Notes: generated from the letters alone by a model not told the origin. DNA of 64,000 nucleotides from an uncultured Opitutia bacterium (GCA_903881475.1 CAIRTK010000015.1:1-64000), one strand, 5' to 3'. Positions 9,431 through 18,622 are shown, counted from the stretch's first letter. Translations and numbers: made by a program.

Positions 9431-11023
9431 TCACGGTAGCAGTTCGTAGGCCGGAACCGAGAGGAACTCGTCGAATTCCTTGCTCTTGGACATCCGCATG
9501 AACAGCTCGATGGCCTCGGGGAAATGCCCGCTGTCGTAGCGTTCGGCGCCGTACTCGGCGCGAATCTTGGCGAGTTCGTCCGGGAGCAACTGGTCGTAGA
9601 GCGCGGCGGTCACGGGCCGGCCGTCGTCGAGCCTGGCGCCGAATTTGAGCCACTGCCATAGCTGGGAGCGCGAGATCTCGGCGGTCGCCAAGTCCTCCAT
9701 CAGGTGGTGGATCGGCTCGGCGCCGGAGCCGCCGAGCCAGGCCTCGAGGTAGCGGACGCCGACGTGCAGGTTCCAGCGCAGACCGGCCTCGGTGATCGGG
9801 CCGTGCAGCGGCGCGAGCAGGTCAGCGGCGGTGACTTTTCCGGGATGGATAACGCCCAGCTGGTTGGGTCCCTTCATGTGCCGGCCAAAGGCCTCGATCG
9901 CGGTCTGCACCAGGCCGGGATGGGCGACCCACGTGCCGTCGTGGCCGGCGCGGACCTCGCGCTCCTTGTCGGCGCGGACCTTGGCGAGGGCGGCGGCGTT
10001 GGCGGCGGGATCGTTGCGGATCGGGATCTGCGCGGCCATCCCGCCCATGGCGTAGGCGCCATGACGGTGGCAGACGTTGATGAGGTGGGTGACGTAGGCG
10101 CGGAGGAACGGCACGTCCATCGTGATGAGCGTGCGGTCCGGGAACATATAACCGGGGCGGTTGCGCAGCTTTTTCACCATGCTGAACATGTAGTCCCAGC
10201 GCCCGGCATTGAGGCCGGAGGCGTGCTCGCGCAGCTCATAGAGGATTTCCTCGGCCTCGAATGCACCGGTGATCGTCTCAATGAGCATGGTGGCGCGGAT
10301 GGTCCCGCGCGGCAGGCCGACCGCGGCCTGGGCGTGGACAAACACGTCGTTCCAGAGACGCGCCTCGAGATGGCTCTCCATCTTCGGCAGGTAGTAATAC
10401 GGGCCGGAGCCGCGCGCCACGAGCTCGCGGGCGTTGTGGAAAAAATGCAGGCCCCAGTCGAAGAGCGAGCCGGAGAGGCGCCGGCCGTCGAGCAGGACGT
10501 GCTTCTCCTCGAGGTGCCAGCCGCGGGGGCGGACGACCATGATGGCGGTCTTGTCCTTGAGGGCGTACGCCTTCCCCTCGGGACTCGTGAAGGTGATGGT
10601 GCGGCGGACGGCGTCGTAGAGGTTGATCTGACCCTCGATGACATTTTCCCAGACGGGCGAGTTGGCATCCTCGAAGTCGGCCATCCAGCACTGCGCCCCA
10701 GAGTTGAGGGCGTTGATCGCCATCTTGCGGTCCACCGGACCGGTGATCTCGGTGCGGCGGTCAAGGAGGTCGGGCGGAATGGGCGCCACCTGCCAGTCGC
10801 CACCACGGATCACGGCCGTCTCGGGTAAAAAGTCGGGTAGCTTCCCGGCATCGATCTCGTGCTGGCGCGTGACGCGGGCGGCGAGCAGCTCCAAGCGGCG
10901 CGGGCCGAATTTCCGGACCAGGTCCGCGACGAAGGCGCAGGCCTCCGGGGTAAGGGCACCGGCATAACGGTCGTTCATCGGGCCGCGGATCTCGAGGCCG
11001 CCAATCACAGGAAAGGAACTCAT
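9431..11023 (-). CDS. aceB: Malate synthase A
   Basis: A 530-residue enzyme condensing glyoxylate with acetyl-CoA to malate. Family signatures include MADFEDANSP, RGWHLEEKHVL, KMESHLEARLWNDVF, the ETITGAFEAEEILYELREH segment, and AHPGLV. Length matches malate synthase A rather than the longer G form. No isocitrate lyase is next to it; it lies beside the allantoin genes, whose end product is glyoxylate, so here it probably serves ureide assimilation. A repeat separates it from uraD, so shared transcription is uncertain. Confidence 0.95.
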   Translation of the reverse strand: MSSFPVIGGLEIRGPMNDRYAGALTPEACAFVADLVRKFGPRRLELLAARVTRQHEIDAGKLPDFLPETAVIRGGDWQVAPIPPDLLDRRTEITGPVDRKMAINALNSGAQCWMADFEDANSPVWENVIEGQINLYDAVRRTITFTSPEGKAYALKDKTAIMVVRPRGWHLEEKHVLLDGRRLSGSLFDWGLHFFHNARELVARGSGPYYYLPKMESHLEARLWNDVFVHAQAAVGLPRGTIRATMLIETITGAFEAEEILYELREHASGLNAGRWDYMFSMVKKLRNRPGYMFPDRTLITMDVPFLRAYVTHLINVCHRHGAYAMGGMAAQIPIRNDPAANAAALAKVRADKEREVRAGHDGTWVAHPGLVQTAIEAFGRHMKGPNQLGVIHPGKVTAADLLAPLHGPITEAGLRWNLHVGVRYLEAWLGGSGAEPIHHLMEDLATAEISRSQLWQWLKFGARLDDGRPVTAALYDQLLPDELAKIRAEYGAERYDSGHFPEAIELFMRMSKSKEFDEFLSVPAYELLP

Positions 11024-11087
11024 AGAGGTGGGCGCGGAATAAAGCGGTCGGCGCGGGATGTGTCACTTCGATAGTGCTGCAAGGCCC

Positions 11088-11415
11088 GGGCCAATCGCCG
11101 ATCCTTTTACGGGAGGGAACGGAGGAAACAGAGAGATCTGATTTACACCAAGACCGCAAAGAGCGCGAAGGATTCGGCCCAAGCCATTTGGCCACAAAAA
11201 GGCCCAAGGGCCACGAGACTCCGGCACGTATCTCCCGCGCGCCTATAGGCGCAACGGAGGCTCTTTCGTAGCCCCGGATTCCTTGCGCCTTTTGCGGCCA
11301 ACCCATCTTAGCGGCCTTGGCGATCTTCGTGTGAAAATGGTTGGGCAGAATTCAGGGCCCAACTCTCCTCCATTCCCTCCGTTTCCGCCTGTAAACCGGA
11401 TTGGTGATTGGGCCC
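11088..11415. repeat. Large nested imperfect palindrome upstream of guaD
   Basis: Successive phrases on the left (GGGCCAATCGCCGATCC, then a TTTTACGGGAGGGAACGG stretch, then an ACACCAAGACCGCAAAG stretch) recur in reverse order and complement on the right, ending GGATTGGTGATTGGGCCC. A family A repeat forms the core. It occupies most of the 500-base gap between aceB and guaD. No protein-coding signal is seen in it. Confidence 0.65.
11188..11301. repeat. Interspersed repeat, family A copy 1
   Basis: Bounded by TTGGCC and GGCCAA, with the core CTCCCGCGCGCCTATAGGCG. Five diverged copies of about 115 bases in both orientations are seen in this window, all intergenic. Confidence 0.8.
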
Positions 11416-11524
11416 CTGATCCGGGTCATCCGTGCAAGCCGTGGTTAAAAAACCCCACCCCCCGGCCAGATCGACATCATCTAGCTCGCAACCTGCTGTA
11501 GGAATCCCCTACTTCCACCGCCTC

Positions 11525-11995
11525 ATGAATCACGACACCTTCATGCATGCCGCCATCGGCCTCGCGAATGACGGCCTCAACGCCGGGCGCGGCGGCCCCT
11601 TTGGCTGCGTCGTGGTGCGGCGCGGCGAGATTGTCGGGCGCGGCAACAACCGCGTCACCTCCACCAACGACCCGACCGCCCACGCCGAGGTGACCGCCAT
11701 CCGCGACGCCTGCGCCAGGCTGAAGACGTTCCAGCTCACCGACTGCGAGCTCTACACCAGCTGCGAACCCTGCCCGATGTGCCTCTCCGCCATCTACTGG
11801 GCGCGCATCCCGACGGTGTACTATGGCAACACCCGGCAGGATGCCGCGGCGATCGGGTTCGACGACGACTTCATCTATCAGCAGGTGCCACTGCCGCCCG
11901 AGCAACGCACGATCCGGATGGAGCCGCTGCTCCGCGAAGAGGCCCTGGGCACCTTCCGCCGGTGGGCCGCGCTGGAAAACAAGGTCCGTTACTAA
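11525..11995 (+). CDS. guaD: Guanine deaminase (CDA fold)
   Basis: A 156-residue zinc deaminase converting guanine to xanthine. The zinc and catalytic motif is TAHAEVTAIRDA, followed by the paired cysteines in TSCEPCPMCLSAIYWA. The C-terminal stretch YQQVPLPPEQRTI resembles the segment of GuaD that closes the partner active site. The track ORF begins at 11432; I start at the ATG before NHDTFMHAAIGLA because the upstream codons read as non-family sequence. puuD follows after 13 bases. Other members of the fold (tRNA adenosine deaminase) are possible but the context favours guanine. Confidence 0.88.
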   Translation: MNHDTFMHAAIGLANDGLNAGRGGPFGCVVVRRGEIVGRGNNRVTSTNDPTAHAEVTAIRDACARLKTFQLTDCELYTSCEPCPMCLSAIYWARIPTVYYGNTRQDAAAIGFDDDFIYQQVPLPPEQRTIRMEPLLREEALGTFRRWAALENKVRY

Positions 11996-12008
11996 CTCAA
12001 TTTCATTC

Positions 12009-13208
12009 ATGGACAGCTCCTGGCTCGATTTTCTCGGTCTCCTCGTCCGCTGGCTGCACGTCATCGCCGGCATCGCGTGGATCGGCTCCTCGTTTTATTT
12101 CATCTGGCTCGATCGCAGCCTTGAGCCGCCCACCCCGGACTCGGATGCCGCGCGCAAGGGCGTGGGCGGCGAGCTCTGGGCGGTGCACGGCGGCGGGTTC
12201 TACAATCCGCAGAAATACCTCGTGGCCCCGGCCGCGCTGCCGGAGAAGCTCCATTGGTTCAAGTGGGAGGCTTACACGACGTGGCTGAGCGGGAGCGCCC
12301 TCCTGATTCTCGTCTATTGGCTCAAGGCCGGGACGATGATGGTGGATCAAAACGTGGCGGTCATTTCCGCCGGCCAGGCCGTCGCCATCGGAGCCGGCGG
12401 GCTCGTGCTTTCATGGATCGTCTATGACCTCCTCTGTCGTTCACCGCTCGGCCGCAACGACGCCGCCCTGGGCGTCGTCGTCTTCGGGCTGCTGGTGCTT
12501 CTGGCCTGGGGCCTGACGCACTGGCTCGGCGGGCGCGCCGCCTACATCGAGACCGGCGCCTGCATCGGCACCATCATGGCGGCCAATGTCTTTTTCGTGA
12601 TCATCCCCGGCCAGAAGCGGATGGTTGCCGCCATGCGCGCCGGCCGGGCGCCTAACCCGCTCGACGGCGCCCGCGGCAAGCAGCGCAGCGTCCACAACAA
12701 CTACTTCACGCTGCCCGTCGTGTTCACGATGATCAGCAACCACTACTCCGCGACCTACAGCCACCCGTACAACTGGGCGGTGCTCGCGCTGATCGGCGCG
12801 GCGGCCGTGCTGATCCGGCATTTCTTCAATCTCCGGCACAAGGGCATCTATGCGTGGCAGTATCCGGCCGCGGGCGCCGTCCTGCTGGGCTTCACGGGAT
12901 GGTGGACGATGCCGCATCCCGTCCCGCTCCCGCCCGTGCACGGCGAAGTCAACTTTGCCCGCGTCCGCGGCATCATCGGCCAGCGCTGCGTGACCTGCCA
13001 CTCCCCCGCCCCGACCTTTGCCGGCATCACCGCGCCGCCGGCCGGCGTCCTGCTGCACACGCCGGAGAACATTCTCAATAATTCCCAGCGCCTCTACCAG
13101 CAGGTGGTCGTCACGCGCATCATGCCGCTCGGCAACGCCACGCAGATCACCGAGGAGGAACGCGCGGTCATCGCCGCGTGGATCAAGGCCGGCGCCAAGC
13201 CGGACTGA
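12009..13208 (+). CDS. puuD: Membrane urate oxidase with C-terminal cytochrome c domain
   Basis: A 399-residue PuuD-type protein that oxidises urate to 5-hydroxyisourate and passes electrons to the respiratory chain instead of making peroxide. The N-terminal part has about eight membrane segments (first near LLVRWLHVIAGIAWIG) and conserved histidines (VHNNYFTLPVVFTMISNH). The C-terminal about 80 residues form a cytochrome c with one haem site, CVTCH. The track ORF starts earlier inside guaD; the ATG before DSSWLDFLGLL is the natural start, 13 bases after guaD. It feeds UraH and UraD. Confidence 0.93.
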   Translation: MDSSWLDFLGLLVRWLHVIAGIAWIGSSFYFIWLDRSLEPPTPDSDAARKGVGGELWAVHGGGFYNPQKYLVAPAALPEKLHWFKWEAYTTWLSGSALLILVYWLKAGTMMVDQNVAVISAGQAVAIGAGGLVLSWIVYDLLCRSPLGRNDAALGVVVFGLLVLLAWGLTHWLGGRAAYIETGACIGTIMAANVFFVIIPGQKRMVAAMRAGRAPNPLDGARGKQRSVHNNYFTLPVVFTMISNHYSATYSHPYNWAVLALIGAAAVLIRHFFNLRHKGIYAWQYPAAGAVLLGFTGWWTMPHPVPLPPVHGEVNFARVRGIIGQRCVTCHSPAPTFAGITAPPAGVLLHTPENILNNSQRLYQQVVVTRIMPLGNATQITEEERAVIAAWIKAGAKPD

Positions 13209-13215
13209 AGCAGGG

Positions 13216-13330
13216 TTGGCCACAAAAAGGCACAAGGGCGCCAAGGCTCCGGCTCGAATCTCCCGCGCGCCTATAGGCGTAATGAAGGCTGTTTCGCAGC
13301 CCCAGATCCCTTGTGCCTCTTTGCGGCCAA
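13216..13330. repeat. Interspersed repeat, family A copy 2
   Basis: Begins TTGGCCACAAAAAGGCAC and ends TTTGCGGCCAA, with core CGCGCGCCTATAGGCG. It lies between the convergent puuD and purine permease genes. Confidence 0.85.
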
Positions 13331-13355
13331 CCGTCCGACTTCGCGGCCTTCGCGG

Positions 13356-14690
13356 TTAAAACAGCCGGGCGATCAGGGTGTGCGTCAGGTGCAGGCCGAA
13401 GATGATCGCGAGCACGTAGCCGATCGCCGGCACCTGGCGGGCGCGGCCCGTGACCAGGTTCAGCACCGCGTAGGCGATCAGTCCGAGGCCAATGCCTTCC
13501 GCGATGCTGAAACAGAGCGGGATGCCCGCAATGATCAGGAAGGCGGGCGCGGTCTCGGTGAAATCGTCGAGGTTCAGCTTGGCCACCGACTGGAACATGA
13601 AGATGCCCACCACCACGAGCGCCGGCGCCGTCGCCGTCGCCGGGATCGCGAGGATCACCGGGGTCAGGAACAGGGCCAGCAGGAACAGCGTCGCCGTGGC
13701 GGCGCCCGTCAGGCCGGTGCGGCCGCCGGCCTCGACGCCCGACGCCGACTCGATGTAGCTGACGACGGTCGACGTGCCGAACAGCGAGCTGAGGATGGCC
13801 GCGAGGGAGTCGGCCACCAGCGCGCGGCCGGCCTTGGGCAGCTTGCCCGACGCGTCGAGCAGGCCAGCACGTTCCGTGACCCCGATCAGCGTGCCGATGT
13901 TGTCGAACATATCGACCAGCAGCAGCGTGAGGATGATGGGCAGCGCCTTGCCGAAATCGTGCAGCAGCAGGTCGAAATTGAGCTGGAACATCGTCGGCGC
14001 GGGCGACGACGGCCACGAGAAAAGGGAGCCCGGCATCGTCGTGACGGTGCCGCCCTGGCCGTTGGAAACGACGAGGCCGATCAGCGTGACGGCCAGGATC
14101 GAAAGGATGATGGCCCCCGGAATCCGCCGGGCGACCAGGATGGCCGTGAGCAGGATGCCGCCGAAGCAGAGCAGCACGGAGGGCGTGCCAAAGTCGCCAT
14201 GGGTGACAAACGTAGCGGGGCTGGCGATGACGATGCCGCCGTTCTTCAGGCCGATGAAGGCGATGAACAGGCCGATGCCGCACGTGATGGCCAGCTTCAG
14301 CTGGTGCGGGATGGCCGCGATGATCTTCTCGCGCACGCCGGTCACGGACAGCAGCAGGAAGATGCAGCCGTTCACAAAGACGAGCCCAAGGGCGGACTGC
14401 CACGGCACGTGGAGCCCGATGCAGACCGTGAAGGCGAAATAGGCGTTGACCCCCATTCCGGGCGCGAGCGCGAGCGGGTAATTGGTCATGAACCCCATCA
14501 GCAGCGTGCTGACCGCGGCGGTGAGCGCCGTGACAGTGATGAGCGCTGCCTGAGGCATGCCGGCCGCCGCGAGAATGGCGGGGTTGACCGCCAGGATGTA
14601 GGCCATCGCGGCGAAGGTGGTCGCCCCGGCCTGCAGTTCGCGGCCGATCGTGGTGCCGTTCTCGGAGAGACGGTAGATTTTTTGCAGCAT
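13356..14690 (-). CDS. AzgA-like NCS2 purine permease
   Basis: A 444-residue inner-membrane transporter with about twelve hydrophobic segments. It matches the AzgA/PbuG branch of NCS2, which moves adenine, guanine or hypoxanthine. Typical sequence is AGATTFAAMAYILAVNP at the start, MTNYPLALAPGMGVNAYFAF, the TMFDNIG-like segment VDMFDNIGTLIGV, and SYIESASGVEAGGRTGLT. The neighbouring guanine deaminase and PuuD suggest it supplies guanine or hypoxanthine. It is convergent with puuD and transcribed alone. Confidence 0.9.
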   Translation of the reverse strand: MLQKIYRLSENGTTIGRELQAGATTFAAMAYILAVNPAILAAAGMPQAALITVTALTAAVSTLLMGFMTNYPLALAPGMGVNAYFAFTVCIGLHVPWQSALGLVFVNGCIFLLLSVTGVREKIIAAIPHQLKLAITCGIGLFIAFIGLKNGGIVIASPATFVTHGDFGTPSVLLCFGGILLTAILVARRIPGAIILSILAVTLIGLVVSNGQGGTVTTMPGSLFSWPSSPAPTMFQLNFDLLLHDFGKALPIILTLLLVDMFDNIGTLIGVTERAGLLDASGKLPKAGRALVADSLAAILSSLFGTSTVVSYIESASGVEAGGRTGLTGAATATLFLLALFLTPVILAIPATATAPALVVVGIFMFQSVAKLNLDDFTETAPAFLIIAGIPLCFSIAEGIGLGLIAYAVLNLVTGRARQVPAIGYVLAIIFGLHLTHTLIARLF

Positions 14691-15170
14691 GGAAAGTTTC
14701 AGGAAGACACGGACGGGAACGGTGGGAAATCAGCGCGAGGCAGACGGAGGCCTATGCCACCGAAGGGTATCTGAAGCACGCTTGGCGCCGAGAGCGAGCA
14801 GTCCCTGTGCCAAAGCAGCGGCCGTGGGGATCATTTGGAGCCGCAAAATTCCCGAACCACCCGAATTGGAATATGGAACTCAGGAATTCAGGAATCGATC
14901 AGGGCTAAGTATGGATTTGGGCGTAAAACCCCAGACCGGTTGGCCACGAAGAGGCACACGAGATCTGGGGCTGCGACCAAGACTCCATTGCGCCTATAGG
15001 CGCGCGGGAGATTCAAGCCGGAGCCTTGGTGCCCTTGTGCCTTTTTATGGCAAAGGGTTTGGTCCGAATCCTTCGAGCTCTTCGCGAGCTTCGTGGTAAA
15101 AAGGTTCGAGGGCTTCCATCATTGCGCTCGACGCCCGTGGCACATCCCGGTTCGGTCGCCGCGCCCGCCG
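14691..15170. other. Gene-free stretch with a family A repeat
   Basis: Lies between the divergent purine permease and the deaminase at 15171. The only structure I see is the family A copy at 14940-15053 and the short phrase AACTCAGGAATTCAGG near 14880, which resembles the repeat near 62.1 kb. No further gene is supported. Confidence 0.6.
14940..15053. repeat. Interspersed repeat, family A copy 3 (inverted)
   Basis: Same family as 11188 and 13216 but in the opposite orientation: the core reads ATTGCGCCTATAGGCGCGCG and the ends are TTGGCCACGAAGAGGCAC and GTGCCTTTTTATGGCAA. Confidence 0.8.
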
Positions 15171-16523
15171 ATGCCCAGTCTCCTGATCAAAAATGCCGAT
15201 GTGATCGTCACGATGGACGCGACCCGGCGCGAACTGCGCGGCGGCGCCCTTTACATCGAGGACCATCGCATCGCGGCCGTGGGCCCGGCCGCCGAACTGC
15301 CGGATCTTGCGGACGAAGTTTTGGATCTCCGCGGCCACGTCGTCGTGCCCGGGCTCATCAACACGCACCACCACATGTTCCAGAGCCTGACCCGCGCCCT
15401 GCCCGCGGCGCAGGACGCCGAGCTCTTCGCGTGGCTGCGGGCCCTGTATCCCGTCTGGGGCCGGCTCACGCCGGACATGATCCGGATCTCGGCCCTCACC
15501 GCCATGGCGGAGCTGATCCTCTCCGGTTGCACCACCTCAAGCGACCACCTCTACCTCTTTCCCAACGGCTCGCGGCTCGATGACACGCTGCAGGCCGCGG
15601 AGGAGATCGGGATGCGTTTCCATGCCACCCGCGGGAGCATGAGCGTGGGCGAGAGCCTCGGCGGATTGCCGCCCGACCACCTGGTCGAAAAGGAAAGCGC
15701 CATCCTCGCCGACACCGCCCGCGTCATCGAGCGCTTCCACGATCCCCGGCGCTTCGCGATGCGCCGCATTGCGGTGGCGCCCTGCTCGCCCTTTTCGGTC
15801 AGCCGCGACCTAATGAAGGAATCGGCCGCCCTGGCGCGCAGTCACGGGGTCCGCCTGCACACCCATCTCGCCGAGAATGAACACGACGTCGCCTACAGCC
15901 GGGAAAAGTTCCATCGGACGCCCGCCGAGTACGCCGAGGACCTCGGCTGGGTTGGCGCCGACGTCTGGCATGCCCATTGCGTGAAACTCGACGAACCCGG
16001 CATCCGCTGCTTCGCCGCCACAGGCACCGGGATCGCACACTGCCCCTGCTCCAACATGCGCCTGGGCTCGGGCATCGCGCCGGTGGCGCAGCTGTGCCGC
16101 GCCGGCGTGCCGGTCGGGCTCGGGGTGGACGGATCGGCGTCCAACGACGGCGCGCACCTGCTCGGCGAGGCCCGGCAGGCCATGCTGCTGCAACGCGCGG
16201 GTTTCGGGCCGGAGGCGCTGTCGGCCCGCGCCGCCCTGGAGATGGCCACGCTCGGCGGGGCGCGCGTGCTGGGCCGCGACGACATCGGGGCCCTCGCGCC
16301 GGGCATGGCGGCGGACTTCGCCGCGTTCGATTTGCGGACCATCGGCTACGCGGGGGCCCACCATGACCCGGTCGCCGCCCTGCTCTTTTGCACTCCAACC
16401 ACCGTCAATTGGAGCGCGATCAATGGACGCATCGTGGTGCGGGACGGCCACCTCGCCACCCTCGACCTGCCCGTCCTCCTCGAAAAACACCGCGCCTTCG
16501 CCCGCGCGTTGGCCACCCGCTAA
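15171..16523 (+). CDS. 8-oxoguanine deaminase / TrzN-like amidohydrolase
   Basis: A 450-residue metal-dependent amidohydrolase of the AtzA/TrzN superfamily, closest in appearance to 8-oxoguanine deaminases, which form urate. Metal ligands are in NTHHHMFQSLTRALP, LHTHLAENEHD, HAHCVKLDE and GVDGSASND. The start codon is the ATG before PSLLIKNADVIVTMD; the longer track ORF adds an unrelated leader. Forming urate directly fits PuuD and the adjacent purine permease. Substrate cannot be fixed from sequence alone; other aromatic-ring deaminations are possible. Confidence 0.82.
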   Translation: MPSLLIKNADVIVTMDATRRELRGGALYIEDHRIAAVGPAAELPDLADEVLDLRGHVVVPGLINTHHHMFQSLTRALPAAQDAELFAWLRALYPVWGRLTPDMIRISALTAMAELILSGCTTSSDHLYLFPNGSRLDDTLQAAEEIGMRFHATRGSMSVGESLGGLPPDHLVEKESAILADTARVIERFHDPRRFAMRRIAVAPCSPFSVSRDLMKESAALARSHGVRLHTHLAENEHDVAYSREKFHRTPAEYAEDLGWVGADVWHAHCVKLDEPGIRCFAATGTGIAHCPCSNMRLGSGIAPVAQLCRAGVPVGLGVDGSASNDGAHLLGEARQAMLLQRAGFGPEALSARAALEMATLGGARVLGRDDIGALAPGMAADFAAFDLRTIGYAGAHHDPVAALLFCTPTTVNWSAINGRIVVRDGHLATLDLPVLLEKHRAFARALATR

Positions 16524-16543
16524 ACTATAACGGTTCAGAAGGA

Positions 16544-16673
16544 GTCACCACGAAACACACCAAATACACGAAAAACCGAAGCAGCGGAGAGGCCTACTAT
16601 TTAGTGAATAAGTAAATAGCCTGAGTTTTAGATAAGGCCTGAGTTTCGTGTGTTTTGTGTGTTTCGTGGTGAC
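16544..16673. repeat. Interspersed inverted repeat, family B copy 3
   Basis: Ends GTCACCACGAAACACACC and TGTTTCGTGGTGAC. It separates the convergent deaminase and urate/xanthine permease genes. Confidence 0.75.
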
Positions 16674-16689
16674 CCCTCTAATCGCATGG

Positions 16690-18033
16690 TTATGGGTGAG
16701 CATGGTCCTCAGGTAGCGCACCGCCGGGCAGTAGCGTGTTCATCACGAGGGCGGCGATGCCCCCGGCCGACACGCCTGACTCCAAGAGCGTCCGCACGAG
16801 CGAGGGCAGGCCCTCGAGCCAGTGGGACTGCGTCGGCGCACCCAGCCCGATGCCCAGCGAGACGGCCACGATGAGCGAATTGCGATGGTCGAGGCCGGCG
16901 CTCAGGATGAGCCGCAGTCCCGCCACCGCCACCAGCCCGAACAGCAGCAGGGCCATTCCGCCCAGCACCGCCGGCGGCATCGCGGTCACCCAGCGCGCCA
17001 CCACCGGGAAAAGCCCGAGGATCGCCAGGATCGCGGCCATGATCTTGCCGATGTGGCGGCTCGCCACCCCGGTGATCTGGATCACGCCGTTGTTCTGGGC
17101 ATACGTGGTGCTGGGAAACGAACCGATCAACGCCGCCACGGCGCTCGTGACCGCATCGCCCAAAACCCCGCCGCGGATCCGGAGCCAGTGCGCCGGTCCC
17201 TTGGTGTCGAGGCCGGACAGCTGCGACGTCGCCGTGATGTCGCCCATCGCCTCGATGATCGAGACCACGTAAATGAACGCGAAAGGAATAAAGAATTCCG
17301 CCCGGAACGCCAGGTGATGCGGCAGCAACCGCGGCAGCATGATCCAGGAATCGGTGGGCGGGGGCGCATGCAGCCAGCCGGCCACGGCGCAGATCACATA
17401 GCCGGTGACCACGCCGACCAGGATGCTGATCATGCGGGTCCTGGGTTTGCCGAGCGCCTGGGCCGCGAGGACGGCCGCCATGACGGCCGCAGCCACGCAA
17501 CCGCCGGCCCAGACCGGCGCGCCCGGGCCGGCCGGCTCGACGATGCCGCGCATCGCCTCGGGGATGATCGAGAGCCCGATCAGCACAACGACGATGCCCG
17601 AGACCAGCGGCGTGAAGATCCGCCGGAATTTCGGCAGAAACGGGGCGAAGAGAAACTGGATCGGGACCGTCGCGAGGGACATGCCGAACATCAGCGGCAA
17701 GCCGCCCGCCTTGCCGCTGACAATCAGGGGCTGCAGGAAGGCGAAACTGGTGCCCGTCACGCTCAGCAGGCCCGAGCCAACCGGCCCAAGGCGCATGGAC
17801 TGGATCGCCGTGCCCAGCGCTGCCGCCAGCAGCGCCATGCTGACCAGATACGCGGTGTCGGCCGGGCTGAACCCGAGGATATTCGAGAGGATCAGCGCCG
17901 GCGTGATCACGCCGACCACCATCGCCGCCACCTGCTGCAAACTGACCAGCAGCGCCGTGCCGGCCGGCATCCGGTCGTCCACGCCGTACACCAGCGAGTG
18001 CGTGCGCCCAGTTGATCCGGAGGGTTCTTCCAT
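16690..18033 (-). CDS. NCS2 urate/xanthine permease (UacT/XanP-like)
   Basis: A 447-residue inner-membrane transporter of the nucleobase-ascorbate branch of NCS2, with about 12-14 membrane segments. Seen are YGVDDRMPAGTALLVSLQQ near the N-terminus and the NAT signature region QNNGVIQITGVASRHIG. This branch imports urate or xanthine by proton symport, unlike the AzgA-like permease at 13356. Position at the edge of the purine island supports a urate or xanthine role, but which one is not determined. Confidence 0.88.
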   Translation of the reverse strand: MEEPSGSTGRTHSLVYGVDDRMPAGTALLVSLQQVAAMVVGVITPALILSNILGFSPADTAYLVSMALLAAALGTAIQSMRLGPVGSGLLSVTGTSFAFLQPLIVSGKAGGLPLMFGMSLATVPIQFLFAPFLPKFRRIFTPLVSGIVVVLIGLSIIPEAMRGIVEPAGPGAPVWAGGCVAAAVMAAVLAAQALGKPRTRMISILVGVVTGYVICAVAGWLHAPPPTDSWIMLPRLLPHHLAFRAEFFIPFAFIYVVSIIEAMGDITATSQLSGLDTKGPAHWLRIRGGVLGDAVTSAVAALIGSFPSTTYAQNNGVIQITGVASRHIGKIMAAILAILGLFPVVARWVTAMPPAVLGGMALLLFGLVAVAGLRLILSAGLDHRNSLIVAVSLGIGLGAPTQSHWLEGLPSLVRTLLESGVSAGGIAALVMNTLLPGGALPEDHAHP

Positions 18034-18214
18034 CAGCCCAACCTAGCAAGACGCGGACCAAACCGGGCTCCAAAGTCAGCGCCCGGCATCACCCGGCAAA
18101 CACACGGGGAACCTGCCCAGTGCAAAACGATCCCGGGCCGGCGGGCCGGAGCAAGGCCGCGCGCCGGTGCCGGGGCGCGTCACCGCGCGCCCGGCCGGGG
18201 ACGCTGCACCGTCA

Positions 18215-18544
18215 CTATTTCTGCAGCGTGCGCACGTACGCGATCAGGGTCTTGATCTCGTCGTCCGTGAGCTTCTCCGCAAACGGCTTCATCAGCTGCT
18301 TGCCGGACTTGTCCTTGAGGCCGTTCTTGATGTCGGTGAAAGCCTGCGCGTCGGTGTAGGATTTCTGGTACGCCGCATCCGTAAAATCCTTGGCGTCGAG
18401 TTGCTTCCCGGCCTTGGTCTGGCCGGCGCCATCCTTGCCGTGGCAGGCGGCGCAATTTTTGGCGTAGGTCGCCGGGGCTTCCGCCGCGGAGGCGGACACC
18501 GTGGCGCCGACGAAGAGGGCGGCGATAAGCGGGGTGAGTTTCAT
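18215..18544 (-). CDS. Monohaem cytochrome c, periplasmic
   Basis: A 109-residue small class I cytochrome c. A signal peptide (MKLTPLIAALFVGATVSASAA) is followed by the haem site CAACHGKDGAGQ and an axial methionine candidate in KQLMKPFAEKL. The final helix DDEIKTLIAYVRTL is typical. It could accept electrons from PuuD or link the bc-type chain to a terminal reductase. It is divergent from the CoA-transferase gene and has a strong paired operator 79 bases upstream. A second, similar cytochrome lies at 52332. Confidence 0.93.
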   Translation of the reverse strand: MKLTPLIAALFVGATVSASAAEAPATYAKNCAACHGKDGAGQTKAGKQLDAKDFTDAAYQKSYTDAQAFTDIKNGLKDKSGKQLMKPFAEKLTDDEIKTLIAYVRTLQK

Positions 18545-18622
18545 GGCAGTGGTGGGTTGGGAAATGACTGTGCTACAGCCGCCGATTCAATCCGGCCGCG
18601 CCGCCCTGTCGACGGGCAATGC

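Noticed and set aside
11188-15053. CRISPR array
   Set aside because: The repeats are about 115 bases, diverged, kilobases apart and in both orientations; no regular spacers or cas genes.
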